Shown piece by piece: positions 15,519 to 23,584 of a stretch of 48,093 nt of DNA (position 1 is its first letter; the number at the start of each line of letters is the position of its first letter). Source of the stretch: SIG454 sp045646365 (GTDB lineage Bacteria; Bacillota; Clostridia; Monoglobales; Monoglobaceae); the NCBI GenBank assembly GCA_045646365.1, contig JAZRKP010000004.1:1-48093 (forward strand), in the 5' to 3' direction. Position numbers and translations under genes: made by a program. The notes below the pieces were generated by a model. That model was not told the DNA's origin. It did not search any database and saw nothing but the letters and a program-made list of their open reading frames with translations.

Positions 15519-16211
15519 TTATTCGTGTCTCGGGTCGAGGAGCTTTGCAGCATCATCAACTCGTCCGTACTGTCCGCTTGCCTTTTCCATAGCTTCGTTA
15601 GCGTCCATACCTTTAGCGATCATTTCCATCATCTTACCGAGGTGAACGAACTTATAACCGATAATTTCATTGTTCTCATCAACAGCAATCTTTGTGATAT
15701 AACCTTCTGCAAGTTCGAGGTAACGAGGACCTTTGTCAAGAGTTGCATAAGTTGTACCAACCTGGCTTCTGAGTCCCTTACCGAGGTCTTCAAGGCCAGC
15801 ACCGATTGGGAGACCGTCTTCAGAGAAAGCAGTCTGAGTTCTTCCGTAAACAATCTGCAAGAAGAGTTCTCTCATAGCTGTGTTAATAGCATCACAAACG
15901 AGGTCTGTGTTAAGAGCTTCAAGAATTGTCTTTCCAACGAGGATTTCGGATGCCATAGCAGCAGAGTGTGTCATACCGCTACAACCAACAGTTTCAACAA
16001 GAGCTTCCTGAATAATACCCTCTTTAACATTCAAAGTGAGCTTACAGGTACCCTGCTGAGGAGCACACCAGCCAATACCGTGTGTAAGACCGGAAATGTC
16101 CTTAATTTCTTTTGCCTGTGTCCATTTTCCTTCCTGAGGAATTGGTGCAGGACCGTGGTTAGCACCTTTTGCCAAAGGACACATCATTTCAACTTCAGCT
16201 GAATATTTCAT
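15519..16211 (-). CDS. NifU-like iron-sulfur scaffold protein, partner of GGGtGRT
   Basis: 230 residues with an IscU/NifU-N-type core: cysteines in GWCAPQQGTC (about 47-56) and VGCSGMTHSAAMASEIL (about 74-90) fall where scaffold Cys ligands are expected. The C-terminal part (about 165-230) is specific to the GGGtGRT-linked subtype. ATG follows AAGGAGCGG. First gene of a two-gene operon. The usual activity of relatives is transient Fe-S cluster assembly, but the target here is unknown. Confidence 0.85.
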   Translation of the reverse strand: MKYSAEVEMMCPLAKGANHGPAPIPQEGKWTQAKEIKDISGLTHGIGWCAPQQGTCKLTLNVKEGIIQEALVETVGCSGMTHSAAMASEILVGKTILEALNTDLVCDAINTAMRELFLQIVYGRTQTAFSEDGLPIGAGLEDLGKGLRSQVGTTYATLDKGPRYLELAEGYITKIAVDENNEIIGYKFVHLGKMMEMIAKGMDANEAMEKASGQYGRVDDAAKLLDPRHE

Positions 16212-16277
16212 AAATATTCCGCTCCTTTCAATAATGTATTTAAGTTTTTAATTATATTACAAACTTGACCATCGTTA

Positions 16278-16306
16278 ATAATATCACAAATTCCCCGATT
16301 TGTCAA
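16278..16306 (-). promoter_or_regulatory. Sigma-A promoter of the NifU-like/GGGtGRT operon
   Basis: On the minus strand TTGACA, 17 bases, TATTAT. Confidence 0.8.
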
Positions 16307-16332
16307 TAATTTTCCGCATAAAATAACATTAA

Positions 16333-16367
16333 AACGACAAGGAAAACATCCGGTTTTCCTTGCCGTT
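16333..16367 (-). repeat. Dispersed hairpin repeat copy 2 / terminator of the VanW gene
   Basis: On the minus strand ACGGCAAGGAAAAC, a 5-base loop, GTTTTCCTTGTCGT, then TTTTAA. It is related to the hairpins at 1-36 and 42257-42294 and directly follows the VanW stop codon. Confidence 0.75.
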
Positions 16368-16372
16368 GCTCG

Positions 16373-18091
16373 TTATATCTCTATGACGATTTCCTCTTCG
16401 CTTGTTGCAGGGGTTGTTTTTTCAGATTCTGTATCGGTTCCGTTAAGCTCGATTTCTTCGGGCGTTGATGATGCAGAAACTGTTCCCTCTTCAATAAGTG
16501 TTTCGGGCGGAGTATCCTTGTCTTCAGGGTTCACGGTAATAATATGCGGTGTTGCGTGGTAAACACTCTTTGTAAGAGGCTCTGTTTTAACAACCTGGCC
16601 GTTCATATAAACGGTTCTTGATGATGACACAGCATAACCGCCTGAGCCTTTCGTTGTTTTCTTATAACCCTTAGGGATTGAAGCGTCGGTTTCAATCTCG
16701 GTTTTAGGTTCGTATGTTGCGGTTTTGGTGTTGTTGATGACAACCTTTTGCCCCTTAACAGGAGTTCCTATGATTGAACAGGTAATACTGCCTCCGCTGA
16801 GGGTTGCCGTAATTTTTATTGGGTATTGCGTGTTGTTTTTAAATATAAAATCAATATACCCCTCTGCGATTGTTGCGTCCTGTCCCGGTGGCATATAGCT
16901 TACGGGGAGGGAATGGGATGTTCTTGAAACGATTTCAAGGTTTGCATAAAGGACTGCGGAATAAAGGGTTGATGATGTCTGACAAACACCGCCACCTATA
17001 CCGTCTTCAACCTTGTTGTTAATATAAACTCCTGCAACCTTAAACCCGTTTTTAGCCGTTCTCGGTCCGACAGTTTTGTCATAGGAAAAGCTTTCGCCCG
17101 GCATAAGAATGGTGTTATTAACTCTTGACGCCGACAGACGGACATTTTCCGTTCTCGGCACATTGCTTGCAGAAAAATTACTGGTCCAGCTTCCCATAGT
17201 TCCTGAGAATAACGCCTTTTCCAAATCATCTCTTGTCTTTTTTGCAGGAACAATCTCTGCAGGCAGGGAAACAGTATCCTTACCCGATTTTATAGCGGAT
17301 TTAAGTTCGCTTTTATCCACCGTGATTTGAGGCTTGTCAGGAATAATAATGATTTCACCGTCGTTGTTCTTTTCGTAATACGCATCTTTTGCAGGTGCGG
17401 AAAGTTCCTTGAAAAGCTCGTCGGCATCAAAAACCTTACCCTCAGCCTTTGTAAGAACCAGAGGAATTTCAGGCGATTTTTCGGAAATCCTTTTTTCGAT
17501 TTCCGAGATAAGCGCAGTTTTGTCAACCTTTTTCCCGTCAATACCTTTTTTAATAATCAATTTGCCGTCCTCGAAAAAGTAACTGGCGTCACGAGGCTCT
17601 GTTTCGTATTCTGAAGCAAATTCTGTTATAATTTTGTCAAGCTTTTGCGAATCATATTTGACAGACGCCGTGAAATTGGACTCGTTAAAAATACTCTTCA
17701 TATACGCAACGGCGTTCGCCATAAACCCGTTTTTCTCCCGACTGCCAAACACAGCGGTTGCAGTTTTCTCAAAGTCAAATTCCAATCCGATATCTTTTGC
17801 ACTGACTGTCAGTTGTTCACCATTTAGCTTAAAGCGAAGAGTTGCAGGGACAGAATTTTCCTCAGCAAAGTTTTCGCAAAACGAGGATAACTCAGCCAAG
17901 TCCATACCGCCAACCGATATTTCGTTTATGTAAGTGTTGGGATAAACTTTTGAATAATTAGCAGAATATGATATAACCACTGCACCCAATAAAAAAACTG
18001 CCAACACACAAATCAGTATAGAAATTTTAACCTTATTTATTTTAGAAGACTTATTGTCCTGTGTTACATTATTAGTTGATGTATCTGACAC
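16373..18091 (-). CDS. VanW family protein with peptidoglycan-binding-like repeats
   Basis: 572 residues. A cytoplasmic tail is followed by a membrane helix (about 22-43) and then extracellular parts. Two PG_binding_4-like regions lie at about 75-190 and 200-295. A VanW domain (about 310-450) contains NNTILMPGESFSYDKTVG, GGGVCQTSSTLYSAVLYA and RTSHSLPVSYMPPGQDAT. A G5-like region follows, with an acidic Ser/Thr-rich tail. Such proteins bind or modify cell wall; the molecular role is unsettled. The frame opens at a TTG (18100) that touches the ribosome site; GTG at 18091 is 9 bases after GGAGG and is preferred. Named after vancomycin-cluster VanW, but common in sensitive Clostridia, so not evidence of resistance. 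Confidence 0.85.
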   Translation of the reverse strand: MSDTSTNNVTQDNKSSKINKVKISILICVLAVFLLGAVVISYSANYSKVYPNTYINEISVGGMDLAELSSFCENFAEENSVPATLRFKLNGEQLTVSAKDIGLEFDFEKTATAVFGSREKNGFMANAVAYMKSIFNESNFTASVKYDSQKLDKIITEFASEYETEPRDASYFFEDGKLIIKKGIDGKKVDKTALISEIEKRISEKSPEIPLVLTKAEGKVFDADELFKELSAPAKDAYYEKNNDGEIIIIPDKPQITVDKSELKSAIKSGKDTVSLPAEIVPAKKTRDDLEKALFSGTMGSWTSNFSASNVPRTENVRLSASRVNNTILMPGESFSYDKTVGPRTAKNGFKVAGVYINNKVEDGIGGGVCQTSSTLYSAVLYANLEIVSRTSHSLPVSYMPPGQDATIAEGYIDFIFKNNTQYPIKITATLSGGSITCSIIGTPVKGQKVVINNTKTATYEPKTEIETDASIPKGYKKTTKGSGGYAVSSSRTVYMNGQVVKTEPLTKSVYHATPHIITVNPEDKDTPPETLIEEGTVSASSTPEEIELNGTDTESEKTTPATSEEEIVIEI

Positions 18092-18127
18092 AATAAGCAA
18101 CCTCCCCCCAAGAATCTCTTAATATAT

Positions 18128-18155
18128 ATTATACACAATTCGGCGTAAAAATCAA
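18128..18155 (-). promoter_or_regulatory. Sigma-A promoter of the VanW gene
   Basis: On the minus strand TTGATT, 16 bases, TATAAT. Confidence 0.65.
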
Positions 18156-18241
18156 TAGAATTTAGAAATTATGTTCGGGTTTCATAAGTGGAAAAATATT
18201 TTAATATACTTTATATGAAACTGTTTTTCGGAAGTGATATT

Positions 18242-19690
18242 TTGGTTAGAAACCGTGTTGCATATAATATGGCGTTGCTGACGCTGAGCGGAGTCGTGGC
18301 AAAAACAATAGACTTTTCGTTCAGGGCGTATTATTCCCGTCATTTAGGCGCTGAGGGAATGGGGATATATTCACTTATAATGAGCGTGTTTGGTATGGTT
18401 CTGAGCCTGTCCTCGGCTGGAATGGGAGTAGCTGTTTCGAGACTTGTGTCCGTTAAAGAGGAGCAGGGCGATGAAAACGGCGCAACATCCGTTGTCAGGA
18501 CCGCAGTCTTTATAGTCTTTTGCATTGGTGCGGTCTGTGTTTCGGGTATATTTGTATTTGCGGAATGGGTTGCTGAATTTGTCCTAAAGGACATCCGTTG
18601 CACAACGGGACTTTTATGTATCGCCCCTGCGTCGGTCTTTATGGGGATTTCATATTGCATTAAAGGCTATTTTTATGGAATAAGAAAGGTTATTATTCCT
18701 GCAAGCTCGGAATTTGTTGAACAGGCGGTTAAGGTGGTTTCAATAAGCTTTTTCCTGAATAAAGGCTTGTATCTTGGTGCGGAATACGGCTGTGCAGGAG
18801 TATTATTTGGGATAATGATTGGCGAAATGTGTTCTTGTCTTTATCTTTTTTTGTGGTTCTGGAGAGTGGCAAGGGGTGGTGACGGAGAGAAATCACCTGT
18901 TAAAAGTATATTGGAAATGACAGTGCCAATGACGGCATCTGCGGTGGGAAATTCTTTTTTCAGAATGGTTGAGGATGTTTGGATAATAGACGGCTTGAAA
19001 ATTTACGGTGAGAAAAACGCCTTAGGAATATACGGACTTATAAAGGGAATGACAATCCCCCTTTTGGTGTTTCCGCTAAATCTTATCTCGTCTTTTATGG
19101 CACTCCTTGTCCCCGAAGTTTCAAGAGCGGAGGAAAACGGCGGACTTTGCAGAATTGTGAAAAAAGTCGGGAAAACTGGAATGTTTTTCGGGTTTCTGGC
19201 ATTTACCGTGTTTTTCATTTTCGCAGAGGAGCTATCGTCGGCAGTTTACGGAACAAAAGATGCCTCCGAATACATAAAGATTTTCGCAATTTTATGCCCC
19301 GTTATGGTCATAGACTCCCTCTCAAACGGAATGTTGGGCGGTCTTGGCGAACAGAGAAAATTATTGCAGTACAGCCTGTCGGATACAGCATTAAGACTTA
19401 TCATGATTTACTTCCTTTTACCCTATTGGGGAGACAGTATTATAATTCTTATGACCTTTTTGAGTAATTTTTTGACTTGCTGGCTTAACCAGAGGACAGT
19501 GAAAGCAAGGTCGGGCAGGTTTATTGCAATAAAGGATGTTTTAAGGTCGGGACTGTGTGCTCTGGCAGTAATCTTCACGGTAACTCTTTTCCTTAACGCA
19601 AGCCCCGACGGGGTTTATTTAATTCTGTCCGTCGTTGGGACGGCGGTTATATTCACGGTTTACTATATCGTTTCGGAGAAGTTTATATAA
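18242..19690 (+). CDS. SpoVB-like / MurJ-type polysaccharide flippase (MOP superfamily)
   Basis: About 482 residues with 12-14 hydrophobic segments. The N-terminal motif LSGVVAKTIDFSFRAYYSRHLGAEGMGIYSL matches the SpoVB/RfbX pattern in two adjacent segments (LGAEGMG about residues 36-42). Members move lipid-linked oligosaccharides or peptidoglycan precursors across the membrane; SpoVB acts in spore cortex synthesis. The start is uncertain: the frame is open from GTG 18188 and also has ATG 18215, but only TTG 18242 has a ribosome-like GGAAGTG at proper distance. Its last 72 bases overlap, tail to tail, the gene on the other strand. No terminator lies between them. Confidence 0.8.
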   Translation: MVRNRVAYNMALLTLSGVVAKTIDFSFRAYYSRHLGAEGMGIYSLIMSVFGMVLSLSSAGMGVAVSRLVSVKEEQGDENGATSVVRTAVFIVFCIGAVCVSGIFVFAEWVAEFVLKDIRCTTGLLCIAPASVFMGISYCIKGYFYGIRKVIIPASSEFVEQAVKVVSISFFLNKGLYLGAEYGCAGVLFGIMIGEMCSCLYLFLWFWRVARGGDGEKSPVKSILEMTVPMTASAVGNSFFRMVEDVWIIDGLKIYGEKNALGIYGLIKGMTIPLLVFPLNLISSFMALLVPEVSRAEENGGLCRIVKKVGKTGMFFGFLAFTVFFIFAEELSSAVYGTKDASEYIKIFAILCPVMVIDSLSNGMLGGLGEQRKLLQYSLSDTALRLIMIYFLLPYWGDSIIILMTFLSNFLTCWLNQRTVKARSGRFIAIKDVLRSGLCALAVIFTVTLFLNASPDGVYLILSVVGTAVIFTVYYIVSEKFI

Positions 19691-20755
19691 GGCGGAGAAA
19701 ACGGGAACGGCGAGGAGTATTCCGAGGATTCCGAAGAGTCCTCCGCCAATGGTTATTGCTGCCAGCACAAAAAATGACGGAAGCCCGATTCTGTTCCCGA
19801 CAACTTTAGGGTAAATCAGATTTTCCTCAAGCTGTTGCAAGACAATTATAAACAGAATAAAAAGAACCGCCTTAAAGGGTGAAACAGTAAAAATCATAAT
19901 TGCCCCGATTCCCGCTCCGATAAATGCCCCTGCTATTGGAATAAGAGCGGTGAACCCGATTAAAGTCCCAATCATAACGGCGTAAGGAAAACGGAAAATA
20001 AACATACCGATGATACAAAGAATACCTAAAATGACTGCTTCCGCGCATTGTCCCACAATAAATCCACGAAAACTACAATTAAAAACGGTAATAATGTACG
20101 AAAGTCTGTTGTTAAGCTTTTCAGGAAGATAGCTTTTTGACACGGTTTTAAGCTGAGAGATGAGCCGTTCCTTGCTGAGCAAAATATATATTGCGAAAAC
20201 CAGACTTAAAAACAGAGTAATTGTCAGGGAAATCAAGCCTGAAACTGCTGAGAATAAGGTTTCTGCGGCAGTTCCTATCCCACTGAATAAAAACTCGGCT
20301 ATCTTACTGACAGACTCCTGCCAGTTAGTTTCTGATAAAGCGGATAACAACGCAGCAGGCACAGTTTTTGATATAATCTTGTTTTTCATCAGCTCATCAA
20401 CCACAGGCGGAATTTCGTGGACAAAGATTTTTGTGCAGGAAATGAGTCTGGGTGTAACGAGAACACAAATAAGCGTAACTATTCCTGAAAGTGTCAGGAT
20501 TGAGGCGGTAAGGCAAACAGGTCGGCGTGTTTTTTTAATGAGCGGTGTTTCGGTCTTTTTGGGGAAATAGAATTTTTCGTATCTGGTCATAAGAATGTTT
20601 ATGAGATAGGCAATAATAATACCAATAAGAATGGGGTTTGCGGCATGCCACAAACTAATCAGAAGCCGCTCAAAATTACCTTTATAATGCCAGATTAAGA
20701 ACACCCCGAGAATGGAAAGAGTTATATAAAAAATGTTTTTTCTGCTTTGCTTCAT
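19619..20755 (-). CDS. AI-2E family transporter (PurR/YtvI-like permease)
   Basis: 378-residue integral membrane protein of the AI-2E exporter family: two N-terminal helices, a soluble stretch (about 95-160), then several helices ending with the family motif of LYP(K)VVGNRIGLPSFFVLAAI and GGGLFGILGILLAVPV. Members are reported to export autoinducer-2 or exchange ions; in spore-formers YtvI is of this type. ATG follows GGAGG. The 3' end overlaps that of the SpoVB-like gene by 72 bases; the overlap encodes the last ~24 residues of each protein. Confidence 0.8.
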   Translation of the reverse strand: MKQSRKNIFYITLSILGVFLIWHYKGNFERLLISLWHAANPILIGIIIAYLINILMTRYEKFYFPKKTETPLIKKTRRPVCLTASILTLSGIVTLICVLVTPRLISCTKIFVHEIPPVVDELMKNKIISKTVPAALLSALSETNWQESVSKIAEFLFSGIGTAAETLFSAVSGLISLTITLFLSLVFAIYILLSKERLISQLKTVSKSYLPEKLNNRLSYIITVFNCSFRGFIVGQCAEAVILGILCIIGMFIFRFPYAVMIGTLIGFTALIPIAGAFIGAGIGAIMIFTVSPFKAVLFILFIIVLQQLEENLIYPKVVGNRIGLPSFFVLAAITIGGGLFGILGILLAVPVFSALYKLLRNDIVNREYNRRPNDGQN

Positions 20756-20884
20756 TTTTGTCCTCCGTGATTTTATTATAATATAAATTATAAACTTAAA
20801 ACAAAGAAAAATAAGTCGGATTTTAAATTGTTGTGGATTTATATTTTTTTATGTGCTATAATAATATAAAAGGAGGCGGAAGTT

Positions 20885-22384
20885 ATGGAAAATAAGCAGT
20901 ATTTATGTATCGATTTAAAAAGCTTTTATGCCTCTGTTGAGTGTGTTGAGCGAGGTCTTAACCCTATGACAACAAATCTTGTCGTGGCGGATTCGTCAAG
21001 AACAGAGAAAACAATCTGCCTTGCCGTAACCCCGAGCCTTAAAGCATACGGAATCCCTGGCAGAGCAAGACTCTTTGAGGTTGTTCAAAAGGTTAAGGAA
21101 ATCAATCAGGGACGAAAAAGGTATTTAAGAAGCAGAGGATTTTCGGGCGAGAGCTATGATATAAATGAGCTTGAGAAAAATCCGTCTCTTGCAGTTTCAT
21201 ATATAACCGCACCGCCCCGTATGGCACATTATATAAAACACAGCACGGAAATTTATAATATATATCTCAAATATGTTGCCCCCGAGGATATACATATCTA
21301 TTCCATAGACGAGGTGTTTATGGATATAACAAGCTATCTCAAAAACGGAAAAATGACCGCACGGGAAATGGCAGTTAAAATTATTAAGGATGTCCTTAAA
21401 ACAACAGGAATAACCGCAACGGCAGGGATTGGCACGAATATGTATCTTGCTAAAGTCGCAATGGATATCGTTGCTAAGAAAATCCCTGCTGATAAGGACG
21501 GAGTGCGGATTGCAGAGCTTGACGAAATGTTATACAGAAAAGAACTGTGGGGCCATAAACCCCTGACAGATTTCTGGCGGGTTGGAAGAGGCTACTCTAA
21601 AAAGCTTGAGGAAAACAGACTTTTCACAATGGGCGATATTGCAAAAGCGTCTCTTTCAACCTATGGCGAAAATCTTTTATACAGACTCTTTGGCGTCAAT
21701 GCCGAGCTTTTAATTGACCACGCCTGGGGCATCGAGCCTTGTACCATAGAAGATGTTAAAGCGTATAAGCCTGAAAATAAAAGTATCGGAGCGGGACAGG
21801 TCCTCCATTGCCCCTACGATTTTGATAAAGCAAGACTCATCGTTAAGGAAATGACGGAGCTTATGGCTCTTGATTTGGTGGAAAAAGGTGTAGTTACCGA
21901 CCAGATTGTTTTGACGGTTGGGTATGATATTGAAAATTTGACGGATTTGGCTCGGCAAAAGGCATATAAAGGTGAAGTTACCACGGATTTTTACGGCAGA
22001 AAAGTCCCTAAGCACGCCCACGGCACCGCCAATATCGGCAGACATACCGCATCTGCAACAGCTATGAAAAGGGCGGTTGTGGAGCTTTTTGATAAAATAG
22101 TTGATAAAAATCTTCTGGTGAGACGGGTAAACCTGTCCGCTAACCACATAATCTATAAGGACGAAGCGGATAGCAATAAAACCTATGAACAAATGGATTT
22201 GTTCACAAGCTATGAGGAAATCGAAAAGGAGAAATTTGCTGAAGAGAGGGAGTTGAAAATTCAGGAAGCAACCGTGAATATCCGCAAAAAGTATGGAAAG
22301 AATGCGGTGCTTAAAGGAATAAATCTTCAGAAGGGAGCAACAACCGTCGACCGTAATAAGCAAATCGGTGGACATAAAGCGTAG
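20885..22384 (+). CDS. Y-family DNA polymerase (UmuC/UvrX/YqjW type)
   Basis: 499 residues, error-prone translesion polymerase. Catalytic carboxylates are in IDLKSFYASVE (about 9-19) and YSIDEVFMD (about 139-147). Palm, fingers and thumb are followed by a little-finger domain (about 290-420). QMDLF at 436-440 is a beta-clamp-binding motif. A longer lysine-rich tail follows it. ATG follows AAGGAGGCGG. A YolD-like gene starts 5 bases after the stop, the usual pairing in Firmicutes. I saw no LexA (CGAACN4GTTCG) site upstream, so damage control cannot be claimed. Confidence 0.93.
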   Translation: MENKQYLCIDLKSFYASVECVERGLNPMTTNLVVADSSRTEKTICLAVTPSLKAYGIPGRARLFEVVQKVKEINQGRKRYLRSRGFSGESYDINELEKNPSLAVSYITAPPRMAHYIKHSTEIYNIYLKYVAPEDIHIYSIDEVFMDITSYLKNGKMTAREMAVKIIKDVLKTTGITATAGIGTNMYLAKVAMDIVAKKIPADKDGVRIAELDEMLYRKELWGHKPLTDFWRVGRGYSKKLEENRLFTMGDIAKASLSTYGENLLYRLFGVNAELLIDHAWGIEPCTIEDVKAYKPENKSIGAGQVLHCPYDFDKARLIVKEMTELMALDLVEKGVVTDQIVLTVGYDIENLTDLARQKAYKGEVTTDFYGRKVPKHAHGTANIGRHTASATAMKRAVVELFDKIVDKNLLVRRVNLSANHIIYKDEADSNKTYEQMDLFTSYEEIEKEKFAEERELKIQEATVNIRKKYGKNAVLKGINLQKGATTVDRNKQIGGHKA

Positions 22385-22388
22385 AATT

Positions 22389-22784
22389 ATGGGAAATTAT
22401 GATGATATAATAAATCTGCCATACAGGAAATCAGCCAGTCGGAAACATATGCAAAGGATTGACCGTGCAGCTCAGTTTGCACCCTTTTCTGCTTTGACAG
22501 GCTATGACAGAGCGGTTATGGAAACAGCGAGATTGACAGACAGACGAATTGAGCTTGACGAATATTTGAAAGAGAAAATAAACGGAAAATTGCAATATCT
22601 TCTTGAAACAGAAAATACCGAAGCGGAAATAACCTATTTTGTCCCCGATAAAAGAAAATCGGGCGGAAAATACGAAACCAAAATCGGTATTGCAAAAAAA
22701 GTCAAGGACCTTGAAAGAACCCTCGTCCTGACCGACCAAACCGAAATTTTTATTGATGATATACTGGAAATTGTGATAATATAA
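22389..22784 (+). CDS. YolD-like protein, partner of the Y-family polymerase
   Basis: 131 residues. The N-terminal half has the YolD-like pattern: YDDIINLPYRKSASRK, RAAQFAPFSALTGYD, then a helical segment. The C-terminal half (TYFVPDKRKSGGKYET to EIFIDDILEI) is beta-rich. YolD proteins are encoded next to UmuC-type polymerases and are proposed to act like UmuD. The frame begins with a GTG inside the polymerase gene (22368), but ATG 22389, 5 bases past the polymerase stop, is more likely and implies translational coupling, as no strong ribosome site is seen. Confidence 0.8.
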   Translation: MGNYDDIINLPYRKSASRKHMQRIDRAAQFAPFSALTGYDRAVMETARLTDRRIELDEYLKEKINGKLQYLLETENTEAEITYFVPDKRKSGGKYETKIGIAKKVKDLERTLVLTDQTEIFIDDILEIVII

Positions 22785-22807
22785 AAGCCACCCGCGTGGT
22801 GGCTTTT
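22783..22807. terminator. Bidirectional terminator
   Basis: AAAAGCCACC pairs with GGTGGCTTTT around a 5-base loop, between the convergent YolD-like and lipoprotein genes. Confidence 0.85.
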
Positions 22808-22839
22808 AATGTTTAGAATTTGAGTGAGTTATGGTGTAT

Positions 22840-23223
22840 TTATTCGTCTTTAGTTGGTCTTTCTATATCGCAGTCTGTAACCCTGACAGTATTATCGGTT
22901 GTATTATATTTTACTTCTGCATCATATTTTCCGGTATAAGAATCTCCATATTTATCCAATATAGTTACTTTTCCCGTAACTTCATACTTTTTTTCCGATA
23001 TTTGAGTTACAAATGTTGATATATTTTCTATTTGTGCAATCTTGTATGATAGCATTATTTCGGTGGTTATATAGGCTTTCATTTCTTCTTTTATGATTTC
23101 TTCTGGGTCGATTTCAACTTCGGCTTCCTCTTCGTATGAATCATATGAAGGCTCATCTTCACCGCACCCATAAAGGCTAAATGCCATTATGAGCACCAAT
23201 AACATGGATAGTAATTTTTTCAT
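22840..23223 (-). CDS. Small lipoprotein, function unknown
   Basis: 127 residues. A lipoprotein signal MKKLLSMLLVLIMAFSLYGC predicts lipidation at C20. The mature part is very acidic at first (SYDSYEEEAEVEIDPEE), then a compact beta-like domain follows. ATG at 23223 follows AAGGAAG; the frame opens earlier without a ribosome site. Its promoter has perfect -35 and -10 hexamers, and a palindromic operator fills the spacer between them, so it is probably tightly repressed by the adjacent XRE regulator. Confidence 0.8.
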   Translation of the reverse strand: MKKLLSMLLVLIMAFSLYGCGEDEPSYDSYEEEAEVEIDPEEIIKEEMKAYITTEIMLSYKIAQIENISTFVTQISEKKYEVTGKVTILDKYGDSYTGKYDAEVKYNTTDNTVRVTDCDIERPTKDE

Positions 23224-23275
23224 TTTAATCTTCCTTTCTTGTTTAGTTTTTATACTCAATCTCAAATTTATATAT

Positions 23276-23304
23276 ATTATAACACCGTATGGTACTATTG
23301 TCAA
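23276..23304 (-). promoter_or_regulatory. Consensus promoter of the lipoprotein gene
   Basis: On the minus strand TTGACA (23304-23299), 17 bases, TATAAT (23281-23276): a perfect sigma-A promoter. Its spacer is filled by operator O1. Confidence 0.85.
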
Positions 23305-23317
23305 CACCATACGGTGT
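23282..23317. promoter_or_regulatory. Twin operators O1 and O2 between lipoprotein and XRE genes
   Basis: O2 (23304-23317) is ACACCATACGGTGT, with perfect outer arms. O1 (23282-23295) is ACACCGTATGGTAC, with one weaker arm. Their centres are 22 bases apart. O1 lies between the -35 and -10 of the lipoprotein promoter. O2 lies just upstream of the TATAAT (23325-23330) that probably serves the XRE gene. This is the layout of a repressor controlling itself and a divergent target. Confidence 0.75.
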
Positions 23318-23347
23318 TTTTGGGTATAATATATTTAGGTGATTATT

Positions 23348-23551
23348 GTGAATGTTTATAAACGAATAAGGGATCTAAGAGAGGATAATGACAAACGGCA
23401 AAAAGATATTGCCGAGCTTCTTAATATGCAATTGACGGTTTATCAGAGATATGAACGGGGAGAGAGGGAAATGCCCCTTTGGGCGGCGATAAAGCTGGCG
23501 GATTATTATAATGTTTCCCTTGATTATCTTGTTGGACGAAATTTTAAATAG
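23348..23551 (+). CDS. Small XRE-family (Cro/CI-type) regulator
   Basis: 67 residues, essentially one helix-turn-helix domain: KRIRDLREDNDKRQKDIAELL, then YQRYERGEREMPLWAAIKLADYYNVSLDYLVG in the standard order (each segment part of the five-helix fold). DNA-binding dimer; no sensing domain. GTG at 23348 stands 5 bases after AGGTGA; an earlier in-frame GTG (23339) lies inside that ribosome site. The predicted transcription start is within a few bases of the ribosome site, so the leader is very short. Likely binds the twin palindromes upstream. Confidence 0.85.
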   Translation: MNVYKRIRDLREDNDKRQKDIAELLNMQLTVYQRYERGEREMPLWAAIKLADYYNVSLDYLVGRNFK

Positions 23552-23553
23552 AA

Positions 23554-23582
23554 AAAGGTCGTAGCAAATCGCTACGACCTTT
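23554..23582. terminator. Bidirectional terminator
   Basis: AAAGGTCGTAGC pairs with GCTACGACCTTT around a 5-base loop, between the convergent XRE and ybaK genes. Confidence 0.85.
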
Positions 23583-23584
23583 CG

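Noticed and set aside
15525..16202. Long open frame (225 codons) on the plus strand opposite the NifU-like gene
   Set aside because: It lies entirely antisense to a conserved gene, has no ribosome site and encodes a Cys/Ser/Phe-rich, low-plausibility protein; it is a codon-bias shadow.
16373..18091. Vancomycin resistance determinant
   Set aside because: Only a VanW-domain protein is present; vanHAX, vanS and vanR are absent and such proteins are common in susceptible Clostridia.
18170..18217. Short leader peptide frame starting at the ATG near 18172, before the flippase gene
   Set aside because: No ribosome binding site precedes it and it overlaps possible upstream starts of the flippase gene.
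20756..20884. LexA operator before the Y-family polymerase gene
   Set aside because: No CGAACN4GTTCG-like palindrome was found on reading the region.
21710..22375. Long open frame (221 codons) on the minus strand opposite the Y-family polymerase
   Set aside because: Antisense to a clearly conserved polymerase, no ribosome site and no recognisable motif.
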